Assembly (NCBI RefSeq): GCF_000002075.1
Contig: NW_004797358.1
Location: forward strand, 1,460,829-1,524,828
Length of the DNA: 64,000 nt
Direction of reading: 5' to 3'
Source: Aplysia californica
Taxonomy: Eukaryota; Mollusca; Gastropoda; Aplysiida; Aplysiidae
A program made the position numbers and the translations under genes. Below the pieces are notes generated by a model. It saw only the letters and a program-made list of their open reading frames with translations. It did not search any database and was not told where the DNA came from. Positions 33,507 to 43,271 of the stretch are shown in pieces. Numbering within the stretch: position 1 is the first letter of the stretch; each line of letters opens with the position of its first letter.

Positions 33507-36211
33507 GAGAGAGGGTGAGAGAGAGAGAGAGATCTAAGTACAACTTTTCAAACACAGATCGCACTGCATAGAATGTAGATTTCTTCCTTTGATAAACCAC
33601 ACCAGCCAATTGCATTTTGAGTTCAAAGTGGATTCTTAAGTGTATTTCAATTTTTTGACAGGATCCGAGGCATGCAGATTATGGAGGAAAAATTCTGTTA
33701 TAATGAAATGAATTCTTAAGACAGACAGGGTTCTTGTGTCGAGTGTTTTTATGTGGAAATTATTGTATATATAAATAATTAAATGACTAGTTTATTAAAC
33801 ACGTCAAACATGTTATCAAGATAATAATCCCATTTTTCTGTTGTTTGGGGGGTGGCGCTATTTGGTGTTCAGTTTTATCGTTACTGCCACTTTAAGGGTT
33901 AAGAAACTTCCACTGTCAGCTTTCACTTTCAGATAGCTATGGTCAAGAGTGAGAAACAGTCCAATCTGAAAAAGACATGGGTCTGGTCGCCTAAAATGTG
34001 TAATTATCCATTGTTGGTGCTTTTTTGCCTACATATTTGCCATGGATCTTTATAGTGTACCCTATTTAAGGTCAACTTTGATGAAACTAATTAAGAAAGT
34101 GAAATTTTAGCACATTCCAGTGCTTGATTTAAAAGCATTTTGATCTCTTTTCGACAGGTAAAGCGCTTTTCCTATCAGATAACACCATGAACGATTCTGA
34201 CGTGAAATTCCTTCAAGCTGGTGAGTTCTGGAATCTCTGTGTTTGCCTTCTAATTGTCTTGTCTTTATCTTGCCATCAGTCACATTGTACTTAAACGACA
34301 GAGTGATTTTGATGTTTGCGCTGCTCTTTCTCACTTAAGAAAAACCTTTGCGCATGTCAAACATCTGCCCTTATCTATCTTTTCCTTTGTCTTTGTTGTC
34401 CATCTCCATCAAATTCCTTCAGCAACTGATGAGTGAGGTGGCAGCTGACTTTGGGACTTCTGTGGCATTCCCACAGAGACAAAATTGAAAGTCTACAGTT
34501 CTGTTGTCGTCCCAACCCTGTTGTTCGTGGCTGAGACTTGGACAGTGTACCAAAGCCATACCAAGAAGCTTGATCCACTTGAAATGTCTCAGGAGAATTC
34601 TTGGCATGAAATGGCAGGACAAAATACTAGACACCCAAGTTCTGAAAGAGGCAAATGTCAAGAGTCTTTAAGCTCAAAAGTACTCAAAGTTGCGGGCCTG
34701 GCAATGTCGCAGGAATTTCTTGATTTCAGAATCCCAAAGGTAGTATTCTATTCTAAGCTGTTCTCAGGGAAACGTATAGCTGGTGCACCTAAAAACACTA
34801 CAAAGGCCCCCTGAAAAGGTCTCTGAAGATCTTCAACATTAATCCCTTGACATGGGAGAGTATAGCTCCTGACAGACCAGTTGGAGAAAAACAATCACAG
34901 AGGGCAGCAAATTATAAGAGGCTTCATGAATTAGAAAGGCTGAAGTCAAGAGAGAAACTGGCAAGCATTGTATTGGCCTTTATAAATATAATCTTGTTCA
35001 AAGCAGGATATCCTAGTAGATATCTGTAATCTGTTTTCTCTCCCCCTTTTCCCACTCTCCTGCAAAGCAATGTTATGTGGAGGCATTCTTTCAAATGTTT
35101 GTTTGCCTGAAATGTTTTGAAATAGGGTTCACGGTTGGCATGTGTCAATTTGCTGTTTTAAAAAATTATTATTTTTACATATATAGGTTCTTTTATGCCC
35201 CCTATTGTCACAATTTATATCAAATAGAGAGGCTGGCTTCTCACCCTGTCTGTCAGGGCCATCTCGGGCTAATAGGATCAACACCCCCGCGGAAAGACCA
35301 TGATAATTTCTCCGCACTCGTGAATTGAACTTGGGTATCCTGTGTACGACAGTAAAGTGCCTAACCACTACGCTATAGATGCTGGTATTTTGTTGTTCAA
35401 AGAGGGACATCCCATAGCACATGGATAAAAAAAAGACCTTCAGCTGTCTTGAAGGCTGTTCTTTGTTTGACAGCTTGTATTCTGCTTCTTACAAGACGGG
35501 GGGGTGGGGGGATAAGAGAAAGGGCAGTGTGAAACTAATGGAATATTGTGTTGATGGATTTCAAGGCTGATTCAGTCTTTTTATATATATATATATTGCA
35601 TATCATTCTTATGTATATATGTGCCCATGAGCACATTAGTTAGGTCTCTTCCATCAAAAGAAGTTATGAACCCGATCTGAAAAAATAAGACGTCTGCATT
35701 AATTTTTTTTTCCCACACTGCAACTTTAGTCATTGAATGTCTTACTTTTCTAAAAACAAATTAATTTGCAGTCAGTAATAAACTAGAGTCAACAAATTAT
35801 TGTTCTTTTTATATATAGTATAATGGATCATGGTGCACTTTTGCACTAATTGAGTTAAAATGGTACCGGTAAGTCAGTCTACCGAGCAGAAGCTCTTGAA
35901 AAACACTTTTCAAAATACACATTGATGGCAGATGCGGAGTTGTTGAAGCTGAATAGAGAATACTTTAAAAAAAATTTCATGAACATAAGATGGTGCAAAA
36001 TCCTTACCATACTTATTTTTCTTCTTTTCGTTCTTTGCCTCTTTGATATTCAAAATAAAACTTACATCTCTCATGATTTTTATTTTCAGAGGGGGACACA
36101 TTGGAAGTTGACGAATCTTTGTTTGAAAACATGGGTGATCTTGATTTGGATGATGATTTTGATGATGATGACGATGATGATCCAGACTATACACCAGGGG
36201 ATGATGATTGA
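23103..36211 (+). CDS. RWDD1: RWD domain-containing protein 1 (DFRP2), complete
   Basis: Seven exons with GT-AG borders and matching phases: 23103-23175, 29800-29877, 30871-30998, 32152-32295, 32705-32831, 34158-34220 and 36090-36211 (stop TGA). They encode 244 residues, as in other animals. The N-terminus is MTDYAEDQKNEIEALQSIYP. The RWD domain covers roughly residues 5-115, with the family motif YPDSAP at 63-68. Then come QAEENLGMAMIFTLISAVQE, a charged coiled-coil-like stretch, FEGTRVTVETFMAWKLKFDA, and an acidic tail coded by GAT repeats (ending DPDYTPGDDD). In other animals the protein, also called DFRP2, binds and stabilises the GTPase DRG2 in the cytosol. Intron 1 (6.6 kb) carries three related TIR elements and intron 6 a LINE piece. 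Confidence 0.97.
23369..24686 (-). mobile_element. pogo-like TIR element A (1,318 bp), inverted relative to B
   Basis: Starts CAGTCGAACATGCGAGAGAC and ends CATGGCAGGTTTGACTG, followed by TA (24687-24688). Its sequence is the reverse complement of element B next door: its first bases match the end of B and its last bases the start of B. Internal landmarks include AGTGGCCGTG and AAGACAGGTGGCCGTCTTAG. No transposase is recognised. RWDD1 intron 1. Confidence 0.75.
24689..25995 (+). mobile_element. pogo-like TIR element B (1,307 bp)
   Basis: Starts CAATCGAACCTGCCCTGACG directly after the TA that ends element A and finishes ACAAGGGTTTGACTG, then TA (25996-25997). The subterminal block ACGGCCACCTCTATAAGACG style repeats as in element C. 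Length and layout match element A. The interior includes a poly-A stretch (25600-25619). No transposase frame seen. Confidence 0.8.
26418..27237 (+). mobile_element. pogo-like TIR element C (820 bp)
   Basis: TA at 26416-26417 and 27238-27239. Starts CAGTCGAACCTGTCCTGACG and ends TTACACAGGTTTGACTG. Same family and direction as B but about 490 bp shorter, lacking part of the middle. The ends agree closely with B, so it is a deletion derivative. Confidence 0.85.
27540..27660. repeat. Degenerate telomere-like CCCTAACC/CCCTACC tract
   Basis: Irregular units such as CCCTAACCTTACCCC and CCCTACCCCTACCTCTGCCC. A related tract in the opposite orientation is at 17694-17770; both include CTTGA(C)CCCTACCTCTACC-like and CTATTCTA pieces. 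Too irregular to be a working telomere. Confidence 0.6.
27661..29799. other. RWDD1 intron 1, right part
   Basis: No gene recognised. A decayed pogo-like right terminus (AAATGGCCACTTTTGTCTTT to GGGGGATTTGACTG) lies at about 28460-28504. Otherwise AT-rich unique-looking sequence. Confidence 0.4.
31500..31740 (+). repeat. CA-rich dispersed repeat, copy 2
   Basis: Carries AACATAATTCACACTCCGTA, CTGTCTGTCTTCAATCACAC, CCCAGCACCCATCCTCATGT and AAAGTTCTAGCACCTTATGC in order. It shares these with 17040-17330 and 32990-33262. Lies in RWDD1 intron 3. Confidence 0.65.
32865..33262 (+). repeat. Chimeric repeat: short head, SINE-type tail, CA-rich repeat copy 3
   Basis: At 32865-32895 lies GTGGATGGTTGGTGGGTGCT, also the head of the repeat at 37141. 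It is followed by a tail-like TTTTATGGCACTTGCAACAC (32905-32930), and from about 32990 by the CA-rich family (ATAATTCACACAACATACAG and CCCAGCACCCATCCTCATTT). It directly follows the donor of RWDD1 exon 5, with about 30 bp between them. Confidence 0.55.
33466..33532. repeat. (CA)n and (GA)n microsatellite
   Basis: CA repeat of about 35 bp followed by a GA-rich stretch, in RWDD1 intron 5. Predicted proteins from it are artefacts. Confidence 0.9.
34430..35000 (+). mobile_element. RTE-like LINE, 3' fragment
   Basis: Plus-strand translation gives KVYSSVVVPTLLFVAETWTV, the end of the RT domain. After a frame change it gives CLRRILGMKWQDKILDTQVL, and further on RSLKIFNINPLTWESIAPDR with a charged C-terminus. 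This order is the C-terminal part of RTE-type LINEs. Several frame changes show an old, dead copy. It lies in RWDD1 intron 6 in the same direction as the gene. Confidence 0.75.
35206..35390 (-). mobile_element. tRNA-derived SINE (family with ATTTAGATCAT-type tail)
   Basis: On the minus strand it starts with an A-box-like AGCGTAGTGGTTAGGCACTT and a B-box-like CAAGTTCAATTCACGAG. The body includes the reverse complement of CTGTCTGTCAGGGCCATCTC. Related copies are at 51500-51690, 52150-52350 and, in part, 39055-39215. RWDD1 intron 6. Confidence 0.6.
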
Positions 36212-36898
36212 TGTACCTTCTGACGAATATGGAGGCAGTGAATGGTGGTGACAGGATAATGTGAATGTGTGAAATGTAAAGACATTGTTTGAGAGTTGTA
36301 ATGACTGCACATAAATGGAAAATATTTGAGACAGTCTTTTTTTGTGCGAATGTTGATTGAGCATTTATTTTGAATGCAGCATTTGTGCCTTGTGATGAGA
36401 AATGTAAACTGTTTATTTGATGTAGGCCTATGTATGGATGCTATTGAGTGAGAAATTGTCTTAAACAAAGAAATGTTACTTGTGGCAGGTATTGGGCATA
36501 AACTTGACGTGTCAGAGAAACATGTTTTTGTTGCCATTGCATTTGGCTTTGCCACTTGTGTTGACACATGGTAACTGCTGAGGAGCGTGAGAAATGTGCT
36601 AACAGAGCTTTTATCGGTGAATAAGTACCCAGACTAGATCTAGCTGGTTTTGCACTCAACACCTTTGTTGTGTTGAAGAATCTTTAAAAAAACTTTTGTT
36701 TTTTTAAAACATATTTTTTTAAAATAGAAGAAAGATTGCAGAAACCTTAAAGAACATTTGTATTTGAAAAAGGTTCTCATCCCTAAATGCTGAATTCAGT
36801 GATCCTGGCTTCTTTTTTTCCTTCTTTAATTACTTCTTTAATTACTTTTGAAGTATGAACCCTATACCACTGATGTGTGCGCTTCCCTGTCTGTTGTC

Positions 36899-36904
36899 AA
36901 TAAA
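36899..36904 (+). terminator. Candidate RWDD1 polyadenylation signal (AATAAA)
   Basis: AATAAA lies 688 bp after the RWDD1 stop. It is followed by T-rich and GT-containing sequence, as expected downstream of a cleavage site. No earlier good AATAAA is obvious in the 3' untranslated region. Confidence 0.5.
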
Positions 36905-37140
36905 AGTCATAGTTTTGCTCGTACAAATGGCATAGTTTATTAATTTTTATTGTTTTGTTCTTTTACTTGTATTTTCCCCGACACGGGCACATCCTCAGTT
37001 TAGATCAGTTTAGTGTCGGGGCTGCTTCCATACTCCTTGTCAAGTTTGGGATTCACTCGGGCTGAGTGTGATCCCAACTGAAAGACATATATTTAATTGA
37101 ATATCTTCCCCGTGTTGGAATCAATACTCACATCATCTGA

Positions 37141-37305
37141 GTGGATGGTTGGCGGGTGCTCTGGTGTGGTTTACTTCTTCTTTCCTATCAAACATCTATC
37201 GCTTTATCTCCCTTCCTTGTTTTTTGTGTTTGTTACTCTTTTGTAACACCTCTAATCTTCGGCACTTATATGACCTTATTGTGTTGCAAGTGTCGTAAAA
37301 CATCT
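37141..37305 (+). repeat. SINE-like repeat, about 165 bp
   Basis: Starts GTGGATGGTTGGCGGGTGCT and ends TGTTGCAAGTGTCGTAAAAC. Copies on the minus strand lie at 42203-42360 and, shortened, at 56318-56440; all share GTTACTCTTTTGTAACACCT-like sequence. The last 35 bp match the 3' tail of the longer tRNA-derived SINE at 20262 and 59178. To the right (about 37320-37350) lies another tRNA-like piece in reverse. Confidence 0.55.
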
Positions 37306-37359
37306 GCATTCAAGGGGAAGAGCCTTACCACTTAACCACACTGCTACAAAGTTTTTCTT

Positions 37360-40340
37360 ACAGAAAGCAATCATTTGGGTTCCAAAGAAGACCAGAACAG
37401 TCAAATTGAATGATAAGGTCAATTACTGGGAAGGCCCTTATGGTTCACACAAACTTTATTTTAAACTATTTCAGTCCTTTTTAGAAAAATAGGCTACAGG
37501 TCTTCTAGCCTACTGTTAGGCCCAAACGTCTGTCATTGCTATGTGTTAATTAATTCATTAATATGTTTTTTATTTATTGTTTCAATCATCTATAAGAGGA
37601 TGCACCGACCATTTTTACAAATTTGGTGGAATAGTTAAGATTTTTATTCAGTTTTACAAAAATATGATTGTAATACCCCTGATTCTGATTTTTAAAAATT
37701 TCGTCTACCCTAACCAATTGCTAACCTTCCCGGTGAATAAAGGGAGAACAGCTACCTGACCCGGATAGTCTATGTCACTACGTCATGTGCAGTTAACTTT
37801 TACTCCCTCTTTGCATTGGGCACTTGTGGTAGCTCAGTGCCACATTGCCCTTAAAAAAGCCCATTAGACTTTAGAAGTGCCAAAGCCAGGAGTAAGGCAA
37901 ACATTAGGTTGACATGGCGATAGAAAATTCTTGGCCTTTTGTGTTGTGGGCGACAGCCTAGGCCAATCAGGGAATACTTTTTAAAATGGATCATTGTTTG
38001 AAAATTGAAACATTTGTGATTTAGCTGTTCTGAACTGAATGAGAGCCCGGCGAGACCTCTTCTTTTGTTCATCATGTCTCTGTTTATGTTACATTTACAC
38101 TCGACTACAACCCCTGTTCTTGACACCCCATGGAAAAGGACAAAAACCATGGCCATATAATGAATTTTTAAAGCCAGATTACTAATTTTCTATTTGCTGA
38201 TTACTAAAACATATGCTGGTGAGAGGGCAGCGCTGAGAGAGTCACAACAGCAAATCACTCTCCAGGTGCAGTTTGGCACAGGGCAATAAAAGTTAGAAGC
38301 CTCTCAGGATATTGTATTTCATCTAGTAGTAATGGCAGAATCATTTCCCTTGACAATGGGCAGTATGTGCTCAAGGACCTCATTACACAGCCTACTTCCT
38401 GATCATCCCATGATAGGTGGTGTTACGAGGTATGACTGAGATGCCACCCTCACTTCAAGTACAAGATTTTTATATAGGTACAGGTCCCAGCTTGCACATT
38501 GCAGTAGATGACTGGATGAGAGTAAAGTGTAAATCATGATAATAATAAGTTTATGAGGTTAGAAAAAGCAATAAAACACTGGCATATATATTATAAGATA
38601 ATCCTATGTTTATTCAATGTTTTACTATCACAACATAGGTATAATATGTAGGTAACAAGCGGATCAACAAAAAAGTAGGAATTTCCATCCCCTCTAATTC
38701 TCTAGAATGATTAGGTCCATAAACAAATTGATTTTTTATATTTCACAAAAAAACAACTATTTTACTTATCTAAAAAAGACTGTTTAAAGGGTGCCGAAGC
38801 TCACTATTTCAATATGAGCATGACCAAATATTTTCTTGGCTTTTGACTTCCTTACTAGATTTTAGTTTCCACCCTAAGTGGACCCAGTGCTGTGCTTGCA
38901 AATATTATCTCAGGAGTAAAACTTAAATGAAACAAAAAAAACCAAAGGGTCTGTGCAAATAACTTGAACACCAAATGCAAAGCTTCAACCCTGGCAGTAG
39001 ATTACAACTTTTGAGTTTATGAAAAACTCACAGGACACCTCAATGGTAAATATTTTATGCTCCCATCAACACAATTTAGATCATTTATTAGGTAGGCTGC
39101 TTCGACCTGGCTGCCCAGGACTAACATCACTGAGTGGGATACAGTAAGAGAGAAACCTGATAAAACAAACTTCTTTCGATGGGAATCGAAATCACCTCTT
39201 CTGCATGCAACAGCAAACAAAAAGCTACAGATTCATGACATCTTAAGATTACAAGGCATTATACATCTTCCAAAAAGTTTATGAAGTCTTTAACAATTTT
39301 CAAAAAAGACTTCAAGATCAAAACACTTCATGAACCAAAAACCAGTTTGACTGGCACACCAGACAAAGGATCTACACAAGTTTGTACATTCCTAATGACC
39401 AAATTTATAAAAATCAGATTAGATCTGAGCAGCAAGCTGCATCAGCAGGGCCAACCCAGTTTGCATGGCATATAAAATTCCTCCTAAACGGTAAACCAGG
39501 AATTAAACTCATGCCCTCTGCAAGTGCAAGCCAGGTTAAGAGCCTCACCACTGTAGAGTTCTTTATGAGCCAAAAACTTCAACTGACATTTCCAATAGCA
39601 CCAAGCCATAAAATAAAAACATACAAAATGCAGAGATTCAACCAGAGGTAACTCACATACCGCAGCCAAGTATGGTACGCTCAAAGCTGGCTTGTTATAG
39701 AAAATATGTATGTTTAGACTAGAAAATCTGTTTGAGCAGGGACACAAAACGTACACCTATTTAATTACATTCACGTCACACTCCCAGAGAGATTCATTGG
39801 TAGTAATATAGACAGAAATCAATCACACGTTAAGTTACCAAACACTGTTAATCAATTTCATCAACAAATTAAATTATTCAATATGTAAAATCAATATTAT
39901 GCATATAAACTAATTAACAAGAATATGAAGAGCACCCTGTCAGGAGGTGGACTATACTAATAATAAAATCTAGAACCTTTATGTCAAAGACACAGGTAGT
40001 ACCCTACATGCTCTAGCTCTACGTGTCTATTTATAGGTACCAGAAACTAAATTTTCAAACTAGCTGTATGCCAAATTTATCTGTTCCATTTGAAAGGCCT
40101 ATATCCACTGAGCTTGGTACCATTCTTTAACCTCTCCGTCAATTTTTAAGAAAATTGTAGTTGTTTAAAATTTGATCAAATTTGTTGAAGTCAGTCACAG
40201 GCTGCAACCCCATGTTTGACAGACAATAAAAGAGTACCAAGTGCACTAAACATCTCCACATTAACAGAGTACAATCACTATAACAAATATATGGAGCCTA
40301 ATTTTTTTAAAGACTGTGAGATCTTTACAAATCAGTATTT
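37360..40340. other. Intergenic DNA between RWDD1 and ALDH16A1
   Basis: No exon recognised. It includes a partial SINE tail at 39055-39215 (ACAATTTAGATCATTTATTA). Otherwise AT-rich and without clear structure. Confidence 0.4.
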
Positions 40341-40344
40341 TATC

Positions 40345-41044
40345 GCCTCAAACACGATGATCTGTCGTTATTTCGACAAAAACACCGAGCGTTGACCCCG
40401 CCGGCGCCGCACCGGCCCCCGCGGCGAGAGAGTCGGCTCTACACTGTAGTGTACCCCACGTGCGGGGTCACATGCTTTCCGAGTCTCGCGGAAGGATTGA
40501 TGAAAAATAATTCCAAGTTAATAACTTTATTCTAATAGAAAATGAACTGATCTTTTAATTGATACCTGTTATAAGTCGGTATTATACATATTTTGTGTAA
40601 AAAGGGATCTTTAAACATTTTGACGGTATTTTTAAAAGCTTTCTATAAAGACGCCAAAGGCTAAACTTATATCACGGGAAAGCCCATTTAAAGCTCTACA
40701 GTTCTCCGCCAATGAAAAGACGGTATTTAATCATTCCTCGTTCCGCGAAGCATTTGAATGCACGCGTGTTAATTTTTCAACCGGCCGACCTCGCATTCCG
40801 ACCGCGAGGGGCTTCGCTTTCGTCGGCGATTCTCCAGCTCCTAAAATCGGACATATAGACAACTTACACCATTGTAACAAGGAAAAGCTGAACCTTTACA
40901 AGGTGTACGGCATTTGGTGTTTTATAGCGAAAGAGCAAAGAAACAGCAATCGGAATTACCCCAATTTTACCGATACCACGCGGTCGGAAGGCCGCGAGTG
41001 CCCGCGAGGCCGTGTTTACGCTACCTACTATTTAGGCCTCAAAC
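40345..41044. other. GC- and CpG-rich island of unknown nature
   Basis: Two strongly GC-rich blocks (40381-40495 and about 40735-41015) stand out in AT-rich DNA, with many CpGs, for example GCCGGCGCCGCACCGGCCCC and GGCCGCGAGTGCCCGCGAGG. A 9-bp direct repeat GCCTCAAAC borders the whole (40345-40353 and 41036-41044). The 90-codon plus frame at 40914-41183 has no recognisable domain. It could be a CpG-island promoter, an exon of an unrecognised transcript, or an insertion with a 9-bp target duplication. Confidence 0.4.
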
Positions 41045-41856
41045 TCATAGTCATAGGAACCATATATTAAAAGGAATGGATATTAATACAGCAGGAAACA
41101 TAACCGAAAAAAAAAAGTTTGCTTTAAAGTATAAATTGACATTTTTTAAAAATCAGCCTAAAAACACTTTTGTTCAACCTTGAACTGAACATAGAGTGAA
41201 ACTTAAGAAAAAGGCGATAGGCAAGAAAGGTCACAGCAAAAATAATACAAAACAAAGACAAGTTGACAGATGTTGACAATGTATTTTTTTAAACCCACAT
41301 AATACATGCGCATCTTGTAACAAAAACAAAAGTAACTGAGAAAAATTAAAGCTGATAAACAAAGTACAAGAAAGTAGATATAAACCACAAAAAAACCCCA
41401 AATACACTAAAAGGAAAAGATTAATTAACTGTTATTTTTGTAAATCTCAGAGGTTTATAATATAAGAATAAAGTAATAAAGCTAATCTCAAGCATCTTCC
41501 AACAAAAATCTGGAGATTTCTTCCGACACAACACCACGATATTCTATCAGCAAGCCTATTTTTGTCAGTCGCTTTTTGTCACACTTAAAACAGTGGTCTT
41601 CTGCTAATAATAGCACCCCGGTTAAAATTATGATCTGCCTTAAACATCTTGGCAGTCCAGAACATCTAATTAATAGCATGATTGTTCCTGTGCTAGCTAG
41701 TGCTAGTGTCCGAAACAGAGCGTCTATAAAAGTAAAAAGATTAATTTTGCTTCCTGTTGAGCAGGGAATTTGCGCTATACAAGTGCTGTTTATTATCATT
41801 ATTATTAAACTCAAGAGCTGGAACTTTACTAGGGAACTAGTACACAGAATAAAGGT

Positions 41857-42035
41857 CTGTCCCCATGGGTTTATGCACCCCGCATAATTTAACAAAATTT
41901 GATCATTTTTTGCATAATTTCTGATTATTTTCCTTTATCATTCTTTGTTAAAATTAACAGAATCGCATAATATCACATTTTTGGGCTCAGTTTGCGTAAT
42001 TTCAGAATTTTTCTAGCATAAAATGACGGGGACAG
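41857..42035. mobile_element. MITE with CTGTCCCC ends (179 bp)
   Basis: The left end is CTGTCCCCATGGGTTTATGC. The right end GCATAAAATGACGGGGACAG is its imperfect inverse. The AAAGG beside the left end and its GAAAGG counterpart on the right extend the similarity. The body is AT-rich with GCATAAT repeats. No coding capacity. Confidence 0.55.
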
Positions 42036-42202
42036 AAAGGTATTATTTCCCTCACAGAGCTAAGAAAAAGCTTGTCAGGACTTATCTGTCTCAGACATTG
42101 ATAGAGCTTAAAAAAAGGAACTAATGATAGTTTGAACCGACAGATATGAGATAGTTCACAAAAGTCAATGTCAAGGGTTATTGTTTTAGTATAAGTAGAG
42201 GT

Positions 42203-42360
42203 TTTACAGCGTTCGCAACTGCATAAGGTCATAAGAGCACCAGAAGATTAGAGGTGTTACAAGAGAGTAACAACATAAAAAAAAAGAAGGGGAGATAAGA
42301 GCGATACATGTATGATAGGAAAGAAGAAGCAAACCACACCACACCACCCACTGTCAAGGG
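42203..42360 (-). repeat. SINE-like repeat (family of 37141), minus copy
   Basis: Reverse complement of the 37141 copy, from GTGGTGTGGTTTGCTTCTTC down to GTTGCGAACGCTGTAAAAC. It is followed by unrelated DNA. Lies downstream of ALDH16A1. Confidence 0.55.
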
Positions 42361-43271
42361 TTAAAAAGACAAGTTCATAGCCAAGCAAATAGATGACACA
42401 ATACTACGTGGGTGGGGAGGGGGGGGGGGGGAATAGGTGAGATGCAGGATAAAAGGAGAACAATACCTTTGTTACTCCTCAAAGGTTGTATTTCTGAGCA
42501 ACATCTGTTTGGTCCTTATAAGTGACACAGCCATATCTGTATACACAGCCTGACATAACAGCAGTTGAAAAAATTCTCCCTTCACCTTTCCAAACACACA
42601 ATGAACTCCAAAATGGAAGCTCGGAATAAAACAAAACAGATCATTCTAAATTGTGTAACAATGTACAAAAAAGATTTTTACTTTCTTCACACTCACAAAA
42701 GGCTATTATAAAGAACTTAGCAAACATTAAATCTTCCTCTTCTACACAAGTACAAAACACGAAGAAACTGAAATGACTAGTCACTTAAGTGGATCTCTAG
42801 AAATCCTGGGAATTCTTTTCACCAGTAGGCTATAACCTTCTGAAACTATGACAGTTTGTATAAAAGAATTTAAACAGTGAGAAGACAATTCAGAGTACTC
42901 TGATGGGTAGGAGCTCAACAAAAGTGACCAAGAAAAGGTGTTAAAGAAAAGTACTGAAATATGTGTTTCTCCATTATCTGCAGTTGAAAACTCACGGTAT
43001 AATAAGCAAATGAAATATGATAAAGGAGTTTCAAATTGCATTAAGTAGATTAAAACAAATAATAAGACAAAATAATGTTTCTCTGTGTATAGAATAGACT
43101 TTCCAGCACGGGGTAACTTTTCCCATTCAGGAATGTAAGAATTAAAAACACCTGGTTTTGCTTTTACCAGATTCCCAAAAAAATTCCATCGGTGAGAGGG
43201 TTAAAAAAATAACTGTTTCCCTTACCGAAAAATTATATTGTTATCCATCCCAGAAAAAGGAAACCATTTCA

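Noticed and set aside
36138-36208. GAT microsatellite
   Set aside because: It is coding: the acidic C-terminal tail of RWDD1, as in other animals.
39281-39651. Overlapping plus-strand frames of 64 and 89 codons
   Set aside because: No domain, AT-rich, no splice context; treated as chance.
41488-41895. 135-codon minus-strand frame downstream of ALDH16A1
   Set aside because: Low-complexity, hydrophobic, overlaps a SINE-like tail and is not joined to the gene, whose stop is clear at 43272.
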